Assembly (NCBI GenBank): GCA_947034895.1
Contig: OX344762.1
Span: forward strand, 26,702,760-26,766,759
Reading direction: 5' to 3'
Source of the DNA: Rhytidiadelphus loreus
Lineage: Eukaryota > Streptophyta > Bryopsida > Hypnales > Hylocomiaceae
Length of the DNA: 64,000 nucleotides
Made by a program: the position numbers and the translations under genes. This document shows, in pieces, positions 42,241-54,749 of this stretch. Below the pieces are notes generated by a model. It saw only the letters and a list, made by a program, of their open reading frames with translations. It did not search any database and had not been told where the DNA came from. Numbering within the stretch: position 1 is the first letter of the stretch; each line of letters opens with the position of its first letter.

Positions 42241-45200
42241 TTCACATCCTGATTTGAATTTTTTGGTTGCTTTTAGTTTGACAACAAGGCAAAACCTTAT
42301 CTACTCACCTAGGGAAGCATCTTAAAACTTAGTGAAGGCAATTCCAAGTTTAGTGAACTTAAAACTTCTTTTCCGATTCTAAAACGGCATAGAAGCTTGC
42401 TCTTAAAGCATCCGCACCGCCTTGCCCTCAAAGGAATTGACATTCACTAAATACGTGTTTTGGATACCTTGAAATATTTTCCTTGCTTTCAATTCTAGCA
42501 TGTCAAACAATAGCCATTCAAATCTAAGTTTGATCATCTTTATTTAATGTTATACTTGGTGATTGGCCAACTTATAGCAAAATGTAAAAAAAAATGTTTG
42601 TTGCATATTCAACAATAGAAACATACACTAGGCTAGTATAAAAACGAATGAAAGAATTTCAAAAACTTTGATTGCTTAGGTTACAAGATATCATCATCTA
42701 AAGTGGAAAAAAAAAAAAAATTATGCATGCTGCCATGTTTGGTTAGAAGACTTGAATCCTTTGAATTTAATTTTCTTTGTAGAGTATGAGATTTCATGCA
42801 ATGTATAAACAAAACAAAACAATTGAAGTCAAAGTATTGATCTTATATTGATGATGCTTTAAGAGACTCTTGATTGTTTGAAAGTATGTATAGTCACTTG
42901 CATAGGTGTTGTGAAACCTCGTGTGAAACATTTGATTATTTCACGCTTTAACCTTACACTGTTGTATGGGACTAAAAATGTTTAATGTATGATATTTAGA
43001 AAAATTGTAGAAATAAATTATGTACCTATAATTCATATAATAATTGATTCATGACAAGTTTCAACTGACTATCTTGGTCCTATATGTGCTTCATAAATCC
43101 AACAACAAATTTTCTAGTAATGATGATTTTTGAAAGATGTCACCCTATTGGCAAGCCATTCAAATAAAACTTCTAACAAAATTCAAAAAAAACTTTTAGG
43201 ACATGCAAATTTTTGTATTTAATTACATATGTAATAAAAAAATTATTCCATATTGTACACATGATGGTCTACAATTGGTCCATTGACTCTTAAACAACAT
43301 TCACTTGCCTAAAGGATAGCCAAAGGGGAATTTAAAATCTCCTTCAAGCATGATATGGGGCTTGTTGCTTGCCCACAATTTGTGCGATTAAGGCACATAA
43401 AAGTGAATTAGTGAATAGTACTTTGACTTTGCAACCTAAATGCGGTGCTTGGCAAGCCATCAATTCACTATTAAAGGTTAAGGTTATACCCTCATGGAAA
43501 GATTCTTTGTCATTCATTGGCCAAAAAATAGACACAATGTCGTTTATGGGTTAAGAATTAACTATTTACCGATCACGGCATTTAGATTGTTTAAAATTGG
43601 GTATATGGTAGCCGACCCATTTCTTATCACCCCCCCCCCTCCATTTCTAACCTATAGCCCATTCTATTTCTTTGAAGTTGTTGTGTAGTTCAAGGAACAA
43701 TTCTAGCGCAATATGACTAGTTGTAAGGTTGTCAATATTGCAACCAATCTTTAATCAATTTAGCAATCAACTTATGGTGAGAAATGGAAAGGTCTATATC
43801 ACCATTGTAGGTCAAAGAGAATCTTCCAATAAAAACTTCATAGTAATTACGTTTTGTGTAATAAAATTTTGGAAAAATATGCAATCCTTCCAAATTCTAT
43901 TTATGTACATGGAAAAAATTCAGCATTCAAAAAACCTATGCTTCAAACATGCGTAATCACTTAACCTTTAAATGATGAGCTGATCATTGTGGAAATTAGT
44001 TGTTTTGGAATCGTGTGAATTGTTGTCTTAAAAAAAATGCAAAAACACTCATTGGAAGTCAAACTACTATGAGAAGATGTTCCCTTTCGACACAAAATTT
44101 AGAGGATGAATAATCACACTTCTATTCCACATGGAGAGATTCTTTGTCATTCAGTGGACAAAAAACACCTTCAACATTATTTATGGGTTATAGTAACTTA
44201 AGTGATTGGAAATGGGTCGTCTCGCTGTATGAAATTGTATTTGCAGTGTACGTGTAGAGTGTCCCATTGAAGATGCTCTCTAAAAGTGGCCCCAAGTCAA
44301 AAATCAAGCGGGGGTAGTCGAGTTCAGTTCAGTTGTGGGTACTGTCCGTCTCTTTGAGCAGCCAGTGAGAGGTCCCCTATGGGTAAGCTTTAGGTCAAAG
44401 TGCTACAGTTGATTTTATTTTTTTTAAACTGCTAAATGTGCCCTAAACTCAAATTTAGTAATTTACTGCCTGTGGTCCAGATTTTTTTTTGGGTAGCTAT
44501 AAATATATTAATCAACAAAAAAAACTTTTTAAGAAAAAAAAAACTAAAGAAATTAGAAGAAAAAAAATGTTGGATGCCGTTGTTAGTTGCTAGTTTGCTG
44601 CTTTGACTGGGGCTCACTATCCAATCAACTGTTGGATCTTGATTTTATGAGATGTGCCCCCGGCCAATCTTCTTCCGTCGCAGGATTGGAGGGAGTGGGC
44701 CCACAGTGTAAGCCCTAATTCCGTAAAGGTCCCCCTGAAGTAAGTTCATAAAGGAAGAGGTCCATAAAGCGAACTTTTAACTTAAGACACAACTGATTTG
44801 CAATTTGGTTTGAAGAGTTCAACTTCTTAAAAAATTATTATTATTTTCCAGTAAAAAAAAATTTCCTTGAAAATCAAATGGAATTGGGATTTTGCATGCA
44901 CTATCACAACGTACTGATATTAAATGTTATGTAATCCAAGTTGTTTTTATATATTTTGGCCCTCATAGATTTAGTTACGAATTTTTGAAGTAGGAATCAC
45001 AAAGGACTCTAAAAGCATCCATCCCTTGATATATTCACTACTAAATAATATATATACATTGATGAATACAATTGCTGCATTGAAGAAAGGAATATTTATC
45101 TTTGCGTTAAAAAGAGCTTACATTGTTTTATGGCTTCTTACTTTGGTCCAAGGTTTCAATGTTGGAAGAATGATGAGTTATAGCTTATATTGACACTATT

Positions 45201-46127
45201 GGATCTTCTATTGCATTAGCCAATATTTACAAATCAATTTTGAATCTAAAAATTTCCAATTTTTTTAGAATTGTGATCACTTGTGAATTTGATTTGAGTG
45301 ATTTCACAAATGATTATTCATAATTATTTTTGAAATAGACACATAAATGATTATTAGCATCTTTGGTTGGCCATTGTAGAATCATCAATGAATTGCAAGT
45401 TAAGTAGGGATGGAGAAAAAAAGTCTATGAAAACAAAGTTTGCAACAATAGTCCGTTTGCTAAATCCAACATTTGAAATCCATATTTGATGCTCTTCTTT
45501 CAGCCTTATATGCTTTCAAATGGATGGGGCAAAATATTGCAACAAGCAACAATTGGATGCAAAATAATTGGTGTGCCCTTCTTGAATACTATTAAAAACT
45601 TCAAATTTGATGAGCTATAAATCCAAGAAGGCAGGGCTGAAAGAATGTTCAAATTAAACCAAATGTTATTAGACTGCAAATTTTGTTTCAAATTTCAAAA
45701 TTTGGCTTTCTATATTTGAGATACTTTGTAGGAAAAAAAAATTTAGTTGGTATTATCTTCTTTCATATTTATTCGAGTATTTATTTGCATGTAAAGGAGG
45801 AGGATTTTTTTAAATATAGTCAAATAAGATACTCATTGTATGTACAATGAACCCAATCACCTTAATTTGAATATAATAGCTTCATGATGTGCATGATTAT
45901 TAAATGAAATATAAGTCATAGAAAATTTTAGCATTAAAAATTAATATAGAATGGTTGCAAATTTTTATTTTATTTTAGAATGTCAAACTATCTTAAAGCA
46001 CCAACATTTTTTTATAACATTATTTAAATATTTTGGGCCAAATTCCAAACCAATTACCCAAATACTAAAATATCCATCCAATAATCATCATTGCCCCTAA
46101 AGCCAAATTTATGTTTGGAACAAAAAG
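42241..46127. other. Gene desert, no coding sequence recognised
   Basis: AT-rich throughout. A repeated motif GATTCTTTGTCATTCATTGG with a following TTTATGGGTTA occurs at about 43500-43555 and 44140-44190 (and 49630-49690). A C9-10 run sits at 43630-43639. No RNA gene was found. Confidence 0.5.
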
Positions 46128-46690
46128 CCTAGTTAGTGATGAAACAAGATGTACACAATAGTAGGTGTCACGATAGTAAATTTTTAATAGAAAGTTCAAA
46201 ACCAAGTTTCAATTAGATCCAAATGCCTAGTTTTAATAACATAAGATGTACACAATAGTAGATGTCAAAGCTAAGTTTTTAATTGGAAGTTCAAAACCAA
46301 GTTTCAATTAGATCCAAATGCCTAGTTTTAATAACATAAGATGTACACAATAGTAGATGTCAAAGCTAAGTTTTTAATTGGAAGTTCAAAACCAAGTTTT
46401 TGATTTGACCATAAAGTAGTTTTAATGACACTAGATGTATGTAATAGTAGGTGTCAGAGTCAAGTTTCAATAGGAGGTTCTAAACCAAGTTTTTATTGGA
46501 TCAAATAGCCTAGTTATTGATGACATAAGATGTACACAATGTGTAGATTTCACAACCAAATTTTCAATGGGAATTTCAAAACCAAGTTTTTGATTAGATC
46601 CCAAAGCATAGTTATTCATGACACAAATGGTACACAATACTGACAATAGAGCAAAGTTTTCAATAGGAAGTTGAAATTAGGTTTTCAACT
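46128..46690. repeat. About six tandem copies of a 95-bp unit
   Basis: The unit includes GCCTAGTT, GACATAAGATGTACACAATA, GTAGATGTCA and AAGTTCAAAACCAAGTTT. The copies at 46221-46315 and 46316-46410 are almost identical, while the outer ones are diverged. This suggests recent amplification in the middle of an old array. Confidence 0.9.
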
Positions 46691-48120
46691 TTAAATTGAA
46701 AACTTGCCCCTAATGCCTACTAATCATAAAATTAAAGAAAATCTATTGTCAATTTCTAATGCACATATTGACAATCAACTTTTATATTTCATAACATATT
46801 TATACAATGGCTGAATAATGTTTGTTAAAGTGCTTTGGAGTCCCCTTTCATTTGCCAACAACACCCAATACAATAAATTTGATAATATAATTATAGAACT
46901 ATTTTCTCTTGCTATTAGTAGTCATTATAGTTGTCTTTAACGCAAAAGGTTTACAAAGCAACTAAACTCTAAAAGTGTTTCCTAACAAGGAGGTACCCAT
47001 TGCATTCATTAATGAACCAACAATGAATACATGGTGGGAACTCTTTTAGAGCTTTATCAGTAATTTCAACTTCAAAATTCATATCTATTTGCACTAAGGT
47101 TCAAAAAATATGAAACGACATGGGTTAGATGCCAATTTTAATCTTCTTTCCAAACTTCAAACTCTTTAAAATTACAAATTAGCTAATAAATGGTCACTTT
47201 ACGGACATCCTATCTTACCTTCGTTTCTTACAAGTGTACATCCTTTATGGCCTAATCATCCCAATAAATGCATAAATATATTGGAGTTCACTTAGACATG
47301 AGGAGGTGGATGCTTTTAGAGCCTCCACTTTTAATTTTGGTTAGATGCCAATTTCATTTATCTTTCAAGAATTCACCCCCCCCAATTGCAATAAAATGAT
47401 CATTTTACAGACCTCCTACCTCATCTTCATTAAGGAAGAACTACTTGGTTCTATTCACATCCCATTTACGTCAAATAGTTGTTTATCAAATTGTCACCAA
47501 CCCAACCTTAAATTGTTGTCTTTGAATGCAACTTCTACTTTCCAAATGGCACTTCATGATTGTGAAGTAATAAGGATTTTGTGAATGGTTTTGGAAGTTG
47601 TCTCAAGGTTCTTCAACTACATGCTCCTGCTAATCACAATGAGGTTTTCTCTTCAAATCTTGATATTGAAAATTTACATAATGTACAACAGCTCTCCCAA
47701 TTTATTCTTTTTCTTTTCTTGAATATAAATGGATGACTTCCATTTGTCTACAATGGCAAAAATAACACCTCATTGTGTGCTTTCGACTCCATTTACACAC
47801 ATCAACTTAAATGAATAGTAAGGTAACTACACCTAATTTGGACCGCTTTCTAAAACCAACCACTACAAACTCTTGCCTAAAATGTACTCCCCACTTTTTC
47901 ACGAGAGTCTATGGTCAATTTCAGAAACACCTATTTTCAATACTTTGAAAATTCGTAGCTCATTCATACAGTGTCCAAAAAACGCATTCCAAGAAAACCT
48001 AGAATCCCCTTTCGCCTACCCCCAAAGACCCTATGAAATTTTTTTCAAAGTAAGAATGGGAACCATGCAGAATTTGCTTCTTTGTGCGGTTTTAGGGTGT
48101 CCCCACACAACGAATGCGTA
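46691..48120. other. AT-rich desert sequence, nothing recognised
   Basis: No protein-like frame. The open frames at 47345-47584 and 47873-48121 are compositionally ordinary. Confidence 0.5.
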
Positions 48121-48611
48121 AATATCCTGCCGCAGCTGACTCCTCATCAGCCCGCCCCCCCGCCCATGCTTTTCTTTCCCAGGAAATCAATGTCCAGGCC
48201 AGACAAGTAAGTTATTAGTAAGTTACCCAAGGAGCATGGACGTGCGTACGTGGCACATGGAGAAGAGCCCGGAAGCCGACCAATCGCATGCCCCGCCGGG
48301 CCTCCCCCAATTGCATGCGGGAATGCAGTGCAATCATGCCGGCCCCCGCAAGATACTGTCGTTCCGCATGCAGGCATTGGCTGCAGCCCACGTGACGGGG
48401 CAGCCTATCGGAGGTCGGCCCTGGGAAAGGGCTTGCTTGGAGTCTTTCCAGGACGGATCCTGGCTGCGAGCGAGTGAGCTCAGCTTCAGTTGCCGGGCAG
48501 GCGGCGGCTTCGGATATTTTTTTTCAGACGCCCGCCGCGCCGGGGTAACTGAATCCGGCACAGTAAAAAAGCGGTACTGTATAAGGTGAAGGCGCCACCC
48601 AAAAACGCGCA
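48121..48611. other. Isolated GC-rich island in AT-rich desert
   Basis: About 490 bp with many GC-rich words (CCCCGCCGGGCC, GCCGGGCAGGCGGCGG), a CACGTG G-box near 48389 and TACTGTATAAGG near 48575. Several overlapping frames are open on both strands, as expected from composition. None resembles a known protein. It could be a promoter fragment, a captured gene piece or part of a transposon. Confidence 0.45.
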
Positions 48612-48829
48612 GGGAGAATTGGCCCCCTCATTGCCCCGGTCAACTTTGGTTTGCAAAAATAAGCCCCCTATGTTGTGCCAATTTTTTGGTAATTCTTGCA
48701 TCTCTCTAAAGTAATTTGGGGCCTCTAATTTGAAAACATGAATTCAGAATTTCAAAAAAAAATTAAGTCTTGCAAATAAAAAATTCTAGGGTTTGTCCTG
48801 GAGGGGGCAACGAGGGGGTCAATTCACCC
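48612..48829. mobile_element. Short MITE-like element with GGGTGAATTGACCCC termini
   Basis: The left end reads GGGAGAATTGGCCCCCTCAT then TGCCCC. The reverse complement of the right end reads GGGTGAATTGACCCCCTCGT then TGCCCC. The inverted termini are about 26 bp and the element is about 218 bp. Related termini stand head to head at the window end (63959-63993). No target duplication is clear. Confidence 0.65.
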
Positions 48830-50034
48830 TGGCCCCCTAAAACCGTCAATACAAGCAATTCGGCGTACTTGGAGACACCTTTTCCTTAAAAATGATATTT
48901 TTTCTGTAGTATTAGCAAGTGAATATCATGAATATTCAAAAAAAAAAATTAAAAAAAAAAGATTTTTCGGATGTGGTATGTAATTTCTACGATTTTTTTA
49001 AGTGCCGGCTTCCTAGAGCACTGAAACTGTCACATAGGTGGACCCTAAACCGAAATCTACAAAAAAAAACAGTTAGCAAATGAGAGTTAAATATGTATCC
49101 TTCACATGCGTCAGTGAATTAGAGGCCAGTATTTGAAGGACACATTAACTAAAGTCCAGGGACACATTAAGAGGCAAGTCTAAGGTACATGAATAGGTAC
49201 ATGTGCCTTCACCTTGAGTACCTTTTTGTGATAACTTAGCCCTAAATCCCTGAGCACACATCGCATGTTAATCCTTCTGAACTTATCAAACTATCACCTA
49301 GAAAGAGATTAAAAAAAAATGACCGTACCGATTAGTAGTGGAGACATGATCATAGCTTCAAGGAAAATGCCATGTTTTTTTATTGTATCGTTCAAAAGAT
49401 ATAATAGTCAAACAAGAAAACCTTTTTAATTTTTGAGAGGCTAGATTTGAGGCATCGAGGCACTCAAGGGTTAAAGGACGAAGGAGTGACTTTAGAAACC
49501 ATTCCTTTTCATTACCATGTGAATCATTGGCTTAAGAAATAGCAAAAGCACTTGTCAAATGATTGTCAAAGACCTCCTCTTTGCACAACAAAATTTTGAG
49601 GATGAATAGTTGCACTTCTATCATACTAGAAGGATTCTTTGTCATCCATCGGACACTAAACATCCGTGTTGACGTTTAAGGGTTAAGCATTTCAGCATGT
49701 AAGATATGATAAATTCATTGAGAAATGGAGCTCTATATATGCAAACATAGGGATGAAGAAGAATGCAAAAAAAAAATGATTTCTTTTCCCCAAAATGAAT
49801 ATTTTATTCAATATGTATGTAGATTTTTCATTTGGATCCAATCAAATTTTTTAGACTCACTTATTGTGGTTAGCTTTGACACTTTTTCCTAAGCAAAGAA
49901 GGAAGAGAGATGAATGGACAAGAAGGTACAAACAAATAATCTTTTCCAATGAATAGTACATCCAATTATTGTCCACAAAAGTTCACTATATAAAGCCATA
50001 ATAAGGAGGTTGTCCAAAATAGGTACTTTCTACC
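48830..50034. other. AT-rich desert sequence
   Basis: No gene. It contains a GATTCTTTGTCATCCATCGG copy (about 49630-49650) of the motif seen at 43500 and 44140. Confidence 0.5.
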
Positions 50035-50242
50035 CATTAGATGAAATTTAGCAAGTTTCCATGCGTCTCCATGAGTTCCCAAACTGTAGGAACTCTACCA
50101 TAGCAGCTTGCTGATGTGGCATGGCAAAAAAAAAATTATTTTATTATTATTATTATTTTTAATTATTTTTTTTCCAGTAGTGTTTGGTTCCAACATAGAG
50201 AACATGAAACGGCCCTCCAATGTAGCTAGAAAACATCTAATG
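50035..50242. mobile_element. CATTAGATG-family MITE, copy A
   Basis: It starts CATTAGATGAAATTTAGC and ends AAACATCTAATG. The core is AT-rich with a TTA run, flanked by GATGTGGCA and TTCCAA or GGAACT words. 208 bp. The orientation is opposite to copy D by the GGCCCTCC side. Confidence 0.75.
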
Positions 50243-52071
50243 TATAACAAACCCTCGCCCTTGGAATACTAAGGCTAGGCGAAATCACCTTTAACCTTAA
50301 AGTGAGAGGTGGCATTGACTATTTAGATTATTTACACTATGAGAAGGTCAAATCTGGCATAAATTAAAGGAAAAAAAGTATGACATTTCATCTTGTGAAT
50401 GGTGTGAGGTGACATAGACCCTTTAAAGAATTTAATGTGCATATTCAATTTTGACACTTGAATGCTAAATTTGACCCTCATGTACAAAATGAATGTTTTC
50501 AATAGCTTATTGCTCAAGCTACAAAATATGGATGAAGTACGTCCAAATATAACTATTTTAAAAAAGCATTTTTTTTCTAGTTTTCAAAAATGCAACTATT
50601 GTTGCATGGTTACTTGATGTTTTATGCATAATCATTGAGTAAGGTTCAATATGAGTTTTTGTATGTTCGAATGGAAAAGAAAAGAAAGGAAAGAAAAACT
50701 TACAAAAATGAAGATATGATATCTAGGTCTTGGTCTAGGTTTTACTCATATTATAATTTATTTTGCTAAAACCATTCAAAGCTACATTTGTCTCCCCTTC
50801 CCTTGGATTCTTAGGGGTTAATTCCTACTTGCTCAATTGTCTACTAAATGAAAGATGAATAGTTGGAAAGTGTACTTCATCCAATTATAGATTAGGCGGT
50901 TGTTCATCAAACAAATGCTAACAAAGTTGGTACATGAATAATCTTTTAATGATTGAATTGATCTTGCTGGGCCTAATTGTTGCCTTCATTCTAAAATCAC
51001 CAAATCAACCAATAGGAATACTTAGATCATTAAATTGGGCCATAAATTAGACCTATGGGCTTTATATTTAAAATTGGATTGATTTTATTTTTCATTGAAT
51101 GTGTGACATTTTTATGGCAACATTTTGAAACCAAAAAATTGAATTCAAATGCTAATAGGTGGCCATAATTTTTCACTTAATTCTTCAACTTGGACTTGAT
51201 TTAATTTGATCCCATGGATTGTCAAAAGGGCCAATTTTGGATTGAGCCCGCAATTGATTATGAAGTGGGCCTAACATAAGATGCAAGTGCCTGAAATCAA
51301 CTTGAAGAATAAACCAATCTTTAAAATTATGTAGTAGTCTGTAATATTCTAAATGCATTCATGTAAATGATAAAAAGTAAAAAATAGTTTATGAATTTAA
51401 GTTTCAAAAATTCATAGAATGTGTATACAAATTCAAAAATTTACAATTTTTGGCAATATTTATGATTTTCAATTGTCAATGTATTTAAAATAGTTTTATT
51501 GTGTTGATTTTCCATTAGAACATGCTGAATTGCTTCATCCCTGAAGGACAAACATGTTTAGATGCCCAAAATTGCTTCAAAATACTTGTAAGGTCAAAAT
51601 CTTCATCAATATTTGTTTTTTAACAAATCCAATCATAGGATTTTTTGGTTAATTTATCCAAGTACATTGTCTCAAAACTTTAGAATGAATATTCCTAGCA
51701 ATTGCAGGTTCAATGTGCCTAAACTTCAAACTGTAGGCTTTTCTAGCCCTTCTAAAAGGTTAAGTTTTGTCTTTCAACATTTATAGAAAAAAAATGTGTG
51801 TCCTATAACTTATGCATTTAGTCAATATGTTGAAAAATGTGTTGAAAATATTTCAAAAATTTTTAATCAAAAACTTTCATATTCATTTTAAAAAAATTTG
51901 TAAAGTAGAAGGTAATACTAAGTGAAAGAAAAAACTAATCTACTAATAACTTTTACAAGAAATTAAAAATTGTTAATCACAATGCTTGTCCCAATGGTCA
52001 AAATATTATAGTAAAAAATTAATATAATTTCTTTTATTATTATTAAAATTGAAAGCAAAAGACAATTTTAT
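50243..52071. other. AT-rich desert sequence, nothing recognised
   Basis: No gene or named repeat. CACTATGAGAAGG near 50336 resembles a CACTA terminus, but no partner end was found. Confidence 0.5.
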
Positions 52072-52312
52072 CATTAGGGGAGATTGGGGCCTTTGAAAGA
52101 CTGTTTTGGGGTTGTTTCCACGTTTGGGAACTATTGTAGTGCTAGTAGAGTATTGTAAAATTAAAAAAATTAAAAATTAAAAATTAAAAAATTAATGTTA
52201 TCCAACGAAGAAGTCTCTCAACCATATTAGACTATTGCTACAGACAAGTTTCCTCAATCTAAGAACTCCAAGGAACTCACGGTCTCTTTGAGGCCTGAAA
52301 AATCTTCTAATG
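52072..52312. mobile_element. CATTAGATG-family MITE, copy B
   Basis: It starts CATTAGGGGAGATTGGGGCC and ends ATCTTCTAATG. It contains CGTTTGGGAACTA, an AT-only core and AAGGAACTCACGG. 241 bp. Confidence 0.7.
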
Positions 52313-53086
52313 ATGTTTTCTCTACCTTCATTGCCAACAAAATAAAACTCTTCATAAATTTTACCTCATAACTAGTTCCAATTTTTTTTGAGTAGGTATC
52401 AATCTATACATTTCCAAAAAAATAATTAATGTTTCTTAATATGTATATTTTTTACCACCTAATTTGACATTGAAATTGAGAAAAAACTTCTAACTTTTGC
52501 AATATTTATTGAAATGACTTGAAACAAAGTTTTACATGTAGATTATGATAACTAGTACCCATCCTAAATTTAATGAAAAAATTAAAAATTATGAAGTCAA
52601 CAAAGGCTGCCTAAATTCTCAAAAAGTCCAAAGTGAACTCCTTGTTCCTTTAGGGGTAAAGTGGATGGTAATAGCACTCCCACCTCTTTCAGTTTTTTTT
52701 CCTTCTCAAGGTTGAGATAATTTTCATTAATATGATTGTGTACTAGAGGTCCTTGAATATATAAACTAAATGTGTCATACTCAAACATAAGCACATGTTT
52801 ATTTGGAAGTGAATGAATTTGTTACTCTTACACGCACCTGCCTTTAATGTGGAAGTGACCGAAAGTATAAGCAATCTTTCACAAAATTGACAATCCTATA
52901 AGACCTTTTTTTACATCAAACTATGAATGAAAATGGTCTTTGAGTGAAAATGAAAAAGAGTGTGCAACTAACTATGTGCAAAATAAACTATATTTGCTCT
53001 CACATTGACTTTTGTTTCTACTAACTACTTAGAATTGAGTCTTTAGTTATAACTTTCAATAAATTAAATGTTTTGGTATGTGTTTT
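52313..53086. other. AT-rich desert sequence, nothing recognised
   Basis: No coding or RNA gene signal was found. Confidence 0.5.
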
Positions 53087-53320
53087 CATTAGAATTGTTT
53101 TAGCCACCTTAGTTTTCCATGTTGGAAACCAACCACTGCTATTCAAAATTCAAAATAATTTATAAAATATTAAAATATTAAAAAATGCTTAAAATGCTTA
53201 AATTAATTTATGATGTGGCAGCCTCTTGGCCACGTTAGATTGCAACAATGGCTGCGTTCTTGTAAGTTGGAAACTACAAGGAACTCACAACCTTTCAAAA
53301 ATCCTAAATCCCATCTAATG
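53087..53320. mobile_element. CATTAGATG-family MITE, copy C
   Basis: It starts CATTAGAATTGTTTTAGCC and ends AAATCCCATCTAATG. It contains TATGATGTGGCAGCC, an AT core and GGAAACTACAAGGAACTCAC. 234 bp. It ends only 17 bp from the TTAA site of the next element. Confidence 0.72.
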
Positions 53321-53341
53321 ATTTAACTCCTAAAGGATTAA

Positions 53342-54275
53342 CCCCTAAAGGACCAAGGCCTTTTTTCTGCCAAAAAACACTCAAAACTGCCATATCTATA
53401 GCAAGGAGTAAAACAAATTGAAATATTGTTTAATTTTCATATCTAACCGTAGGATCTTACACCTAACTAGTATGAGAGTGTGTGGAAAAAATTTCAGAAT
53501 TTTTGACCACTCAGATTGCAAGATATCTGCGTTTAAAGTGGAAAAAACAAGTTTTTCAGCACATTGCGGGACTAGATTTTTTTACTTTAAACATTTTTAA
53601 CTTAAATTTTTTTCACTACAGAGTTTTGAGCTTTAAATCTTTATAGTGAAGAATTGAGTTGAGAGTCTAGGTAAGAAAAAAAATTCAAAAAAAAATTCAT
53701 TATCATTCTTTAAAAAATTGTTAAGTAGAAGTAGGTATGAGATAGAAGGAAAATCTAAAATATTCATATATTTTAGATGGAATTAAAATGCACTAATCCC
53801 AATGGTGAGATTGTTCTAGCAAATAAATTAGACCATGAAAAAAAAAAATTGAAAATTTGAAAAATTGCATTCAGAAATGAATCCTACAAGTTATTTTTTT
53901 CAAGAAGATGCTCTAACTGCCCAAAAAACAAGAATGTCCATAACTTTCTCATAATATATATCCAAATGAAATGAATCAAAGCTTTCCAGATAGACAAAAA
54001 TATAATCTATGAGAAAAAATAAAATTCAAAAATAAAATTCAAATTTTTGTCCATTTTTTTTGGACTGCCCGAGCTGCCCGCCGTCCCCTCATTTGAACTT
54101 ATTTGGTCATAACTATTGTTCCCGGGCACCGATTTTGAAAAAAATTATATTCCCACGAAGATAATCAAATTTTCTACCTCCAAAAAAAATTTCAAAAAAT
54201 TAGGAGAAATTTCAGCCCGTAGGTACGTGCCCAAAAACGCATTTGTCCCCCAAAGGGACAATGGTCCTTTAGGGG
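53342..54275 (-). mobile_element. TTAA-flanked short inverted-repeat element, full-length copy 2
   Basis: The ends are CCCCTAAAGGACCAAGGCC (left) and, on the other strand, CCCCTAAAGGACCATTGTCC (right). TTAA flanks both sides (53338-53341 and 54276-54279). 934 bp. It is inverted relative to copy 1. Both termini carry the same GGACC variant, where copy 1 has GTCCC at both ends. No protein is encoded. Confidence 0.8.
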
Positions 54276-54749
54276 TTAACAACATTTTTTGGCAATATAG
54301 CTCACTAAGAAGGAAAATATTCAATAAATTTTTTGAATTATTTTTTGGATTTGAGAATGAAGAATACCTTACTACTCCACCCAAAATATTTAGAATTGAA
54401 TTTACCTACGAGGAGTGTTGGGAAAAAATGTTGTTTTTGATGGACAAAGGACAAAATGGGCAGGGTTATTTACAATGGAGAAAAAATTTCATCACAATGC
54501 TCGGGGAGTGGGGGTAGGGCCTAAGGCATATTTTTGGCCGAAGTTGAAAACATGTTGCTTTTGACATTCTTTTGGACCCATAAATTTGTAACAAAGTACA
54601 AAGAAAGGGGGCTAGGAAGACAATTTTTCCATGAAATATAATTTCTTTTTAAAATGGCATTGAATTCAAAAAATCAAATACTTGGAAACTATCTCACATA
54701 GCTTCAAAAGCCACTTCCTTGATGTGCAAAGAGATGAGAAGACAAGTTG
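54276..54749. other. Desert sequence with an open frame of uncertain meaning
   Basis: An open frame of 133 codons (54116-54517, +) begins inside the TTAA element and runs out of it. Its right half reads with many W/F/K residues but matches nothing I recognise. It is treated as chance. Confidence 0.4.

Noticed and set aside
48236..48589. 117-codon open frame in the GC-rich island
   Set aside because: High G+C keeps several frames open on both strands here; no known domain.
50330..50350. A third CACTA terminus (CACTATGAGAAGG)
   Set aside because: No partner terminus, subterminal repeats or target duplication nearby.
54116..54517. 133-codon plus-strand open frame
   Set aside because: It begins inside the TTAA element and runs across its end; no motif recognised and no second exon seen.
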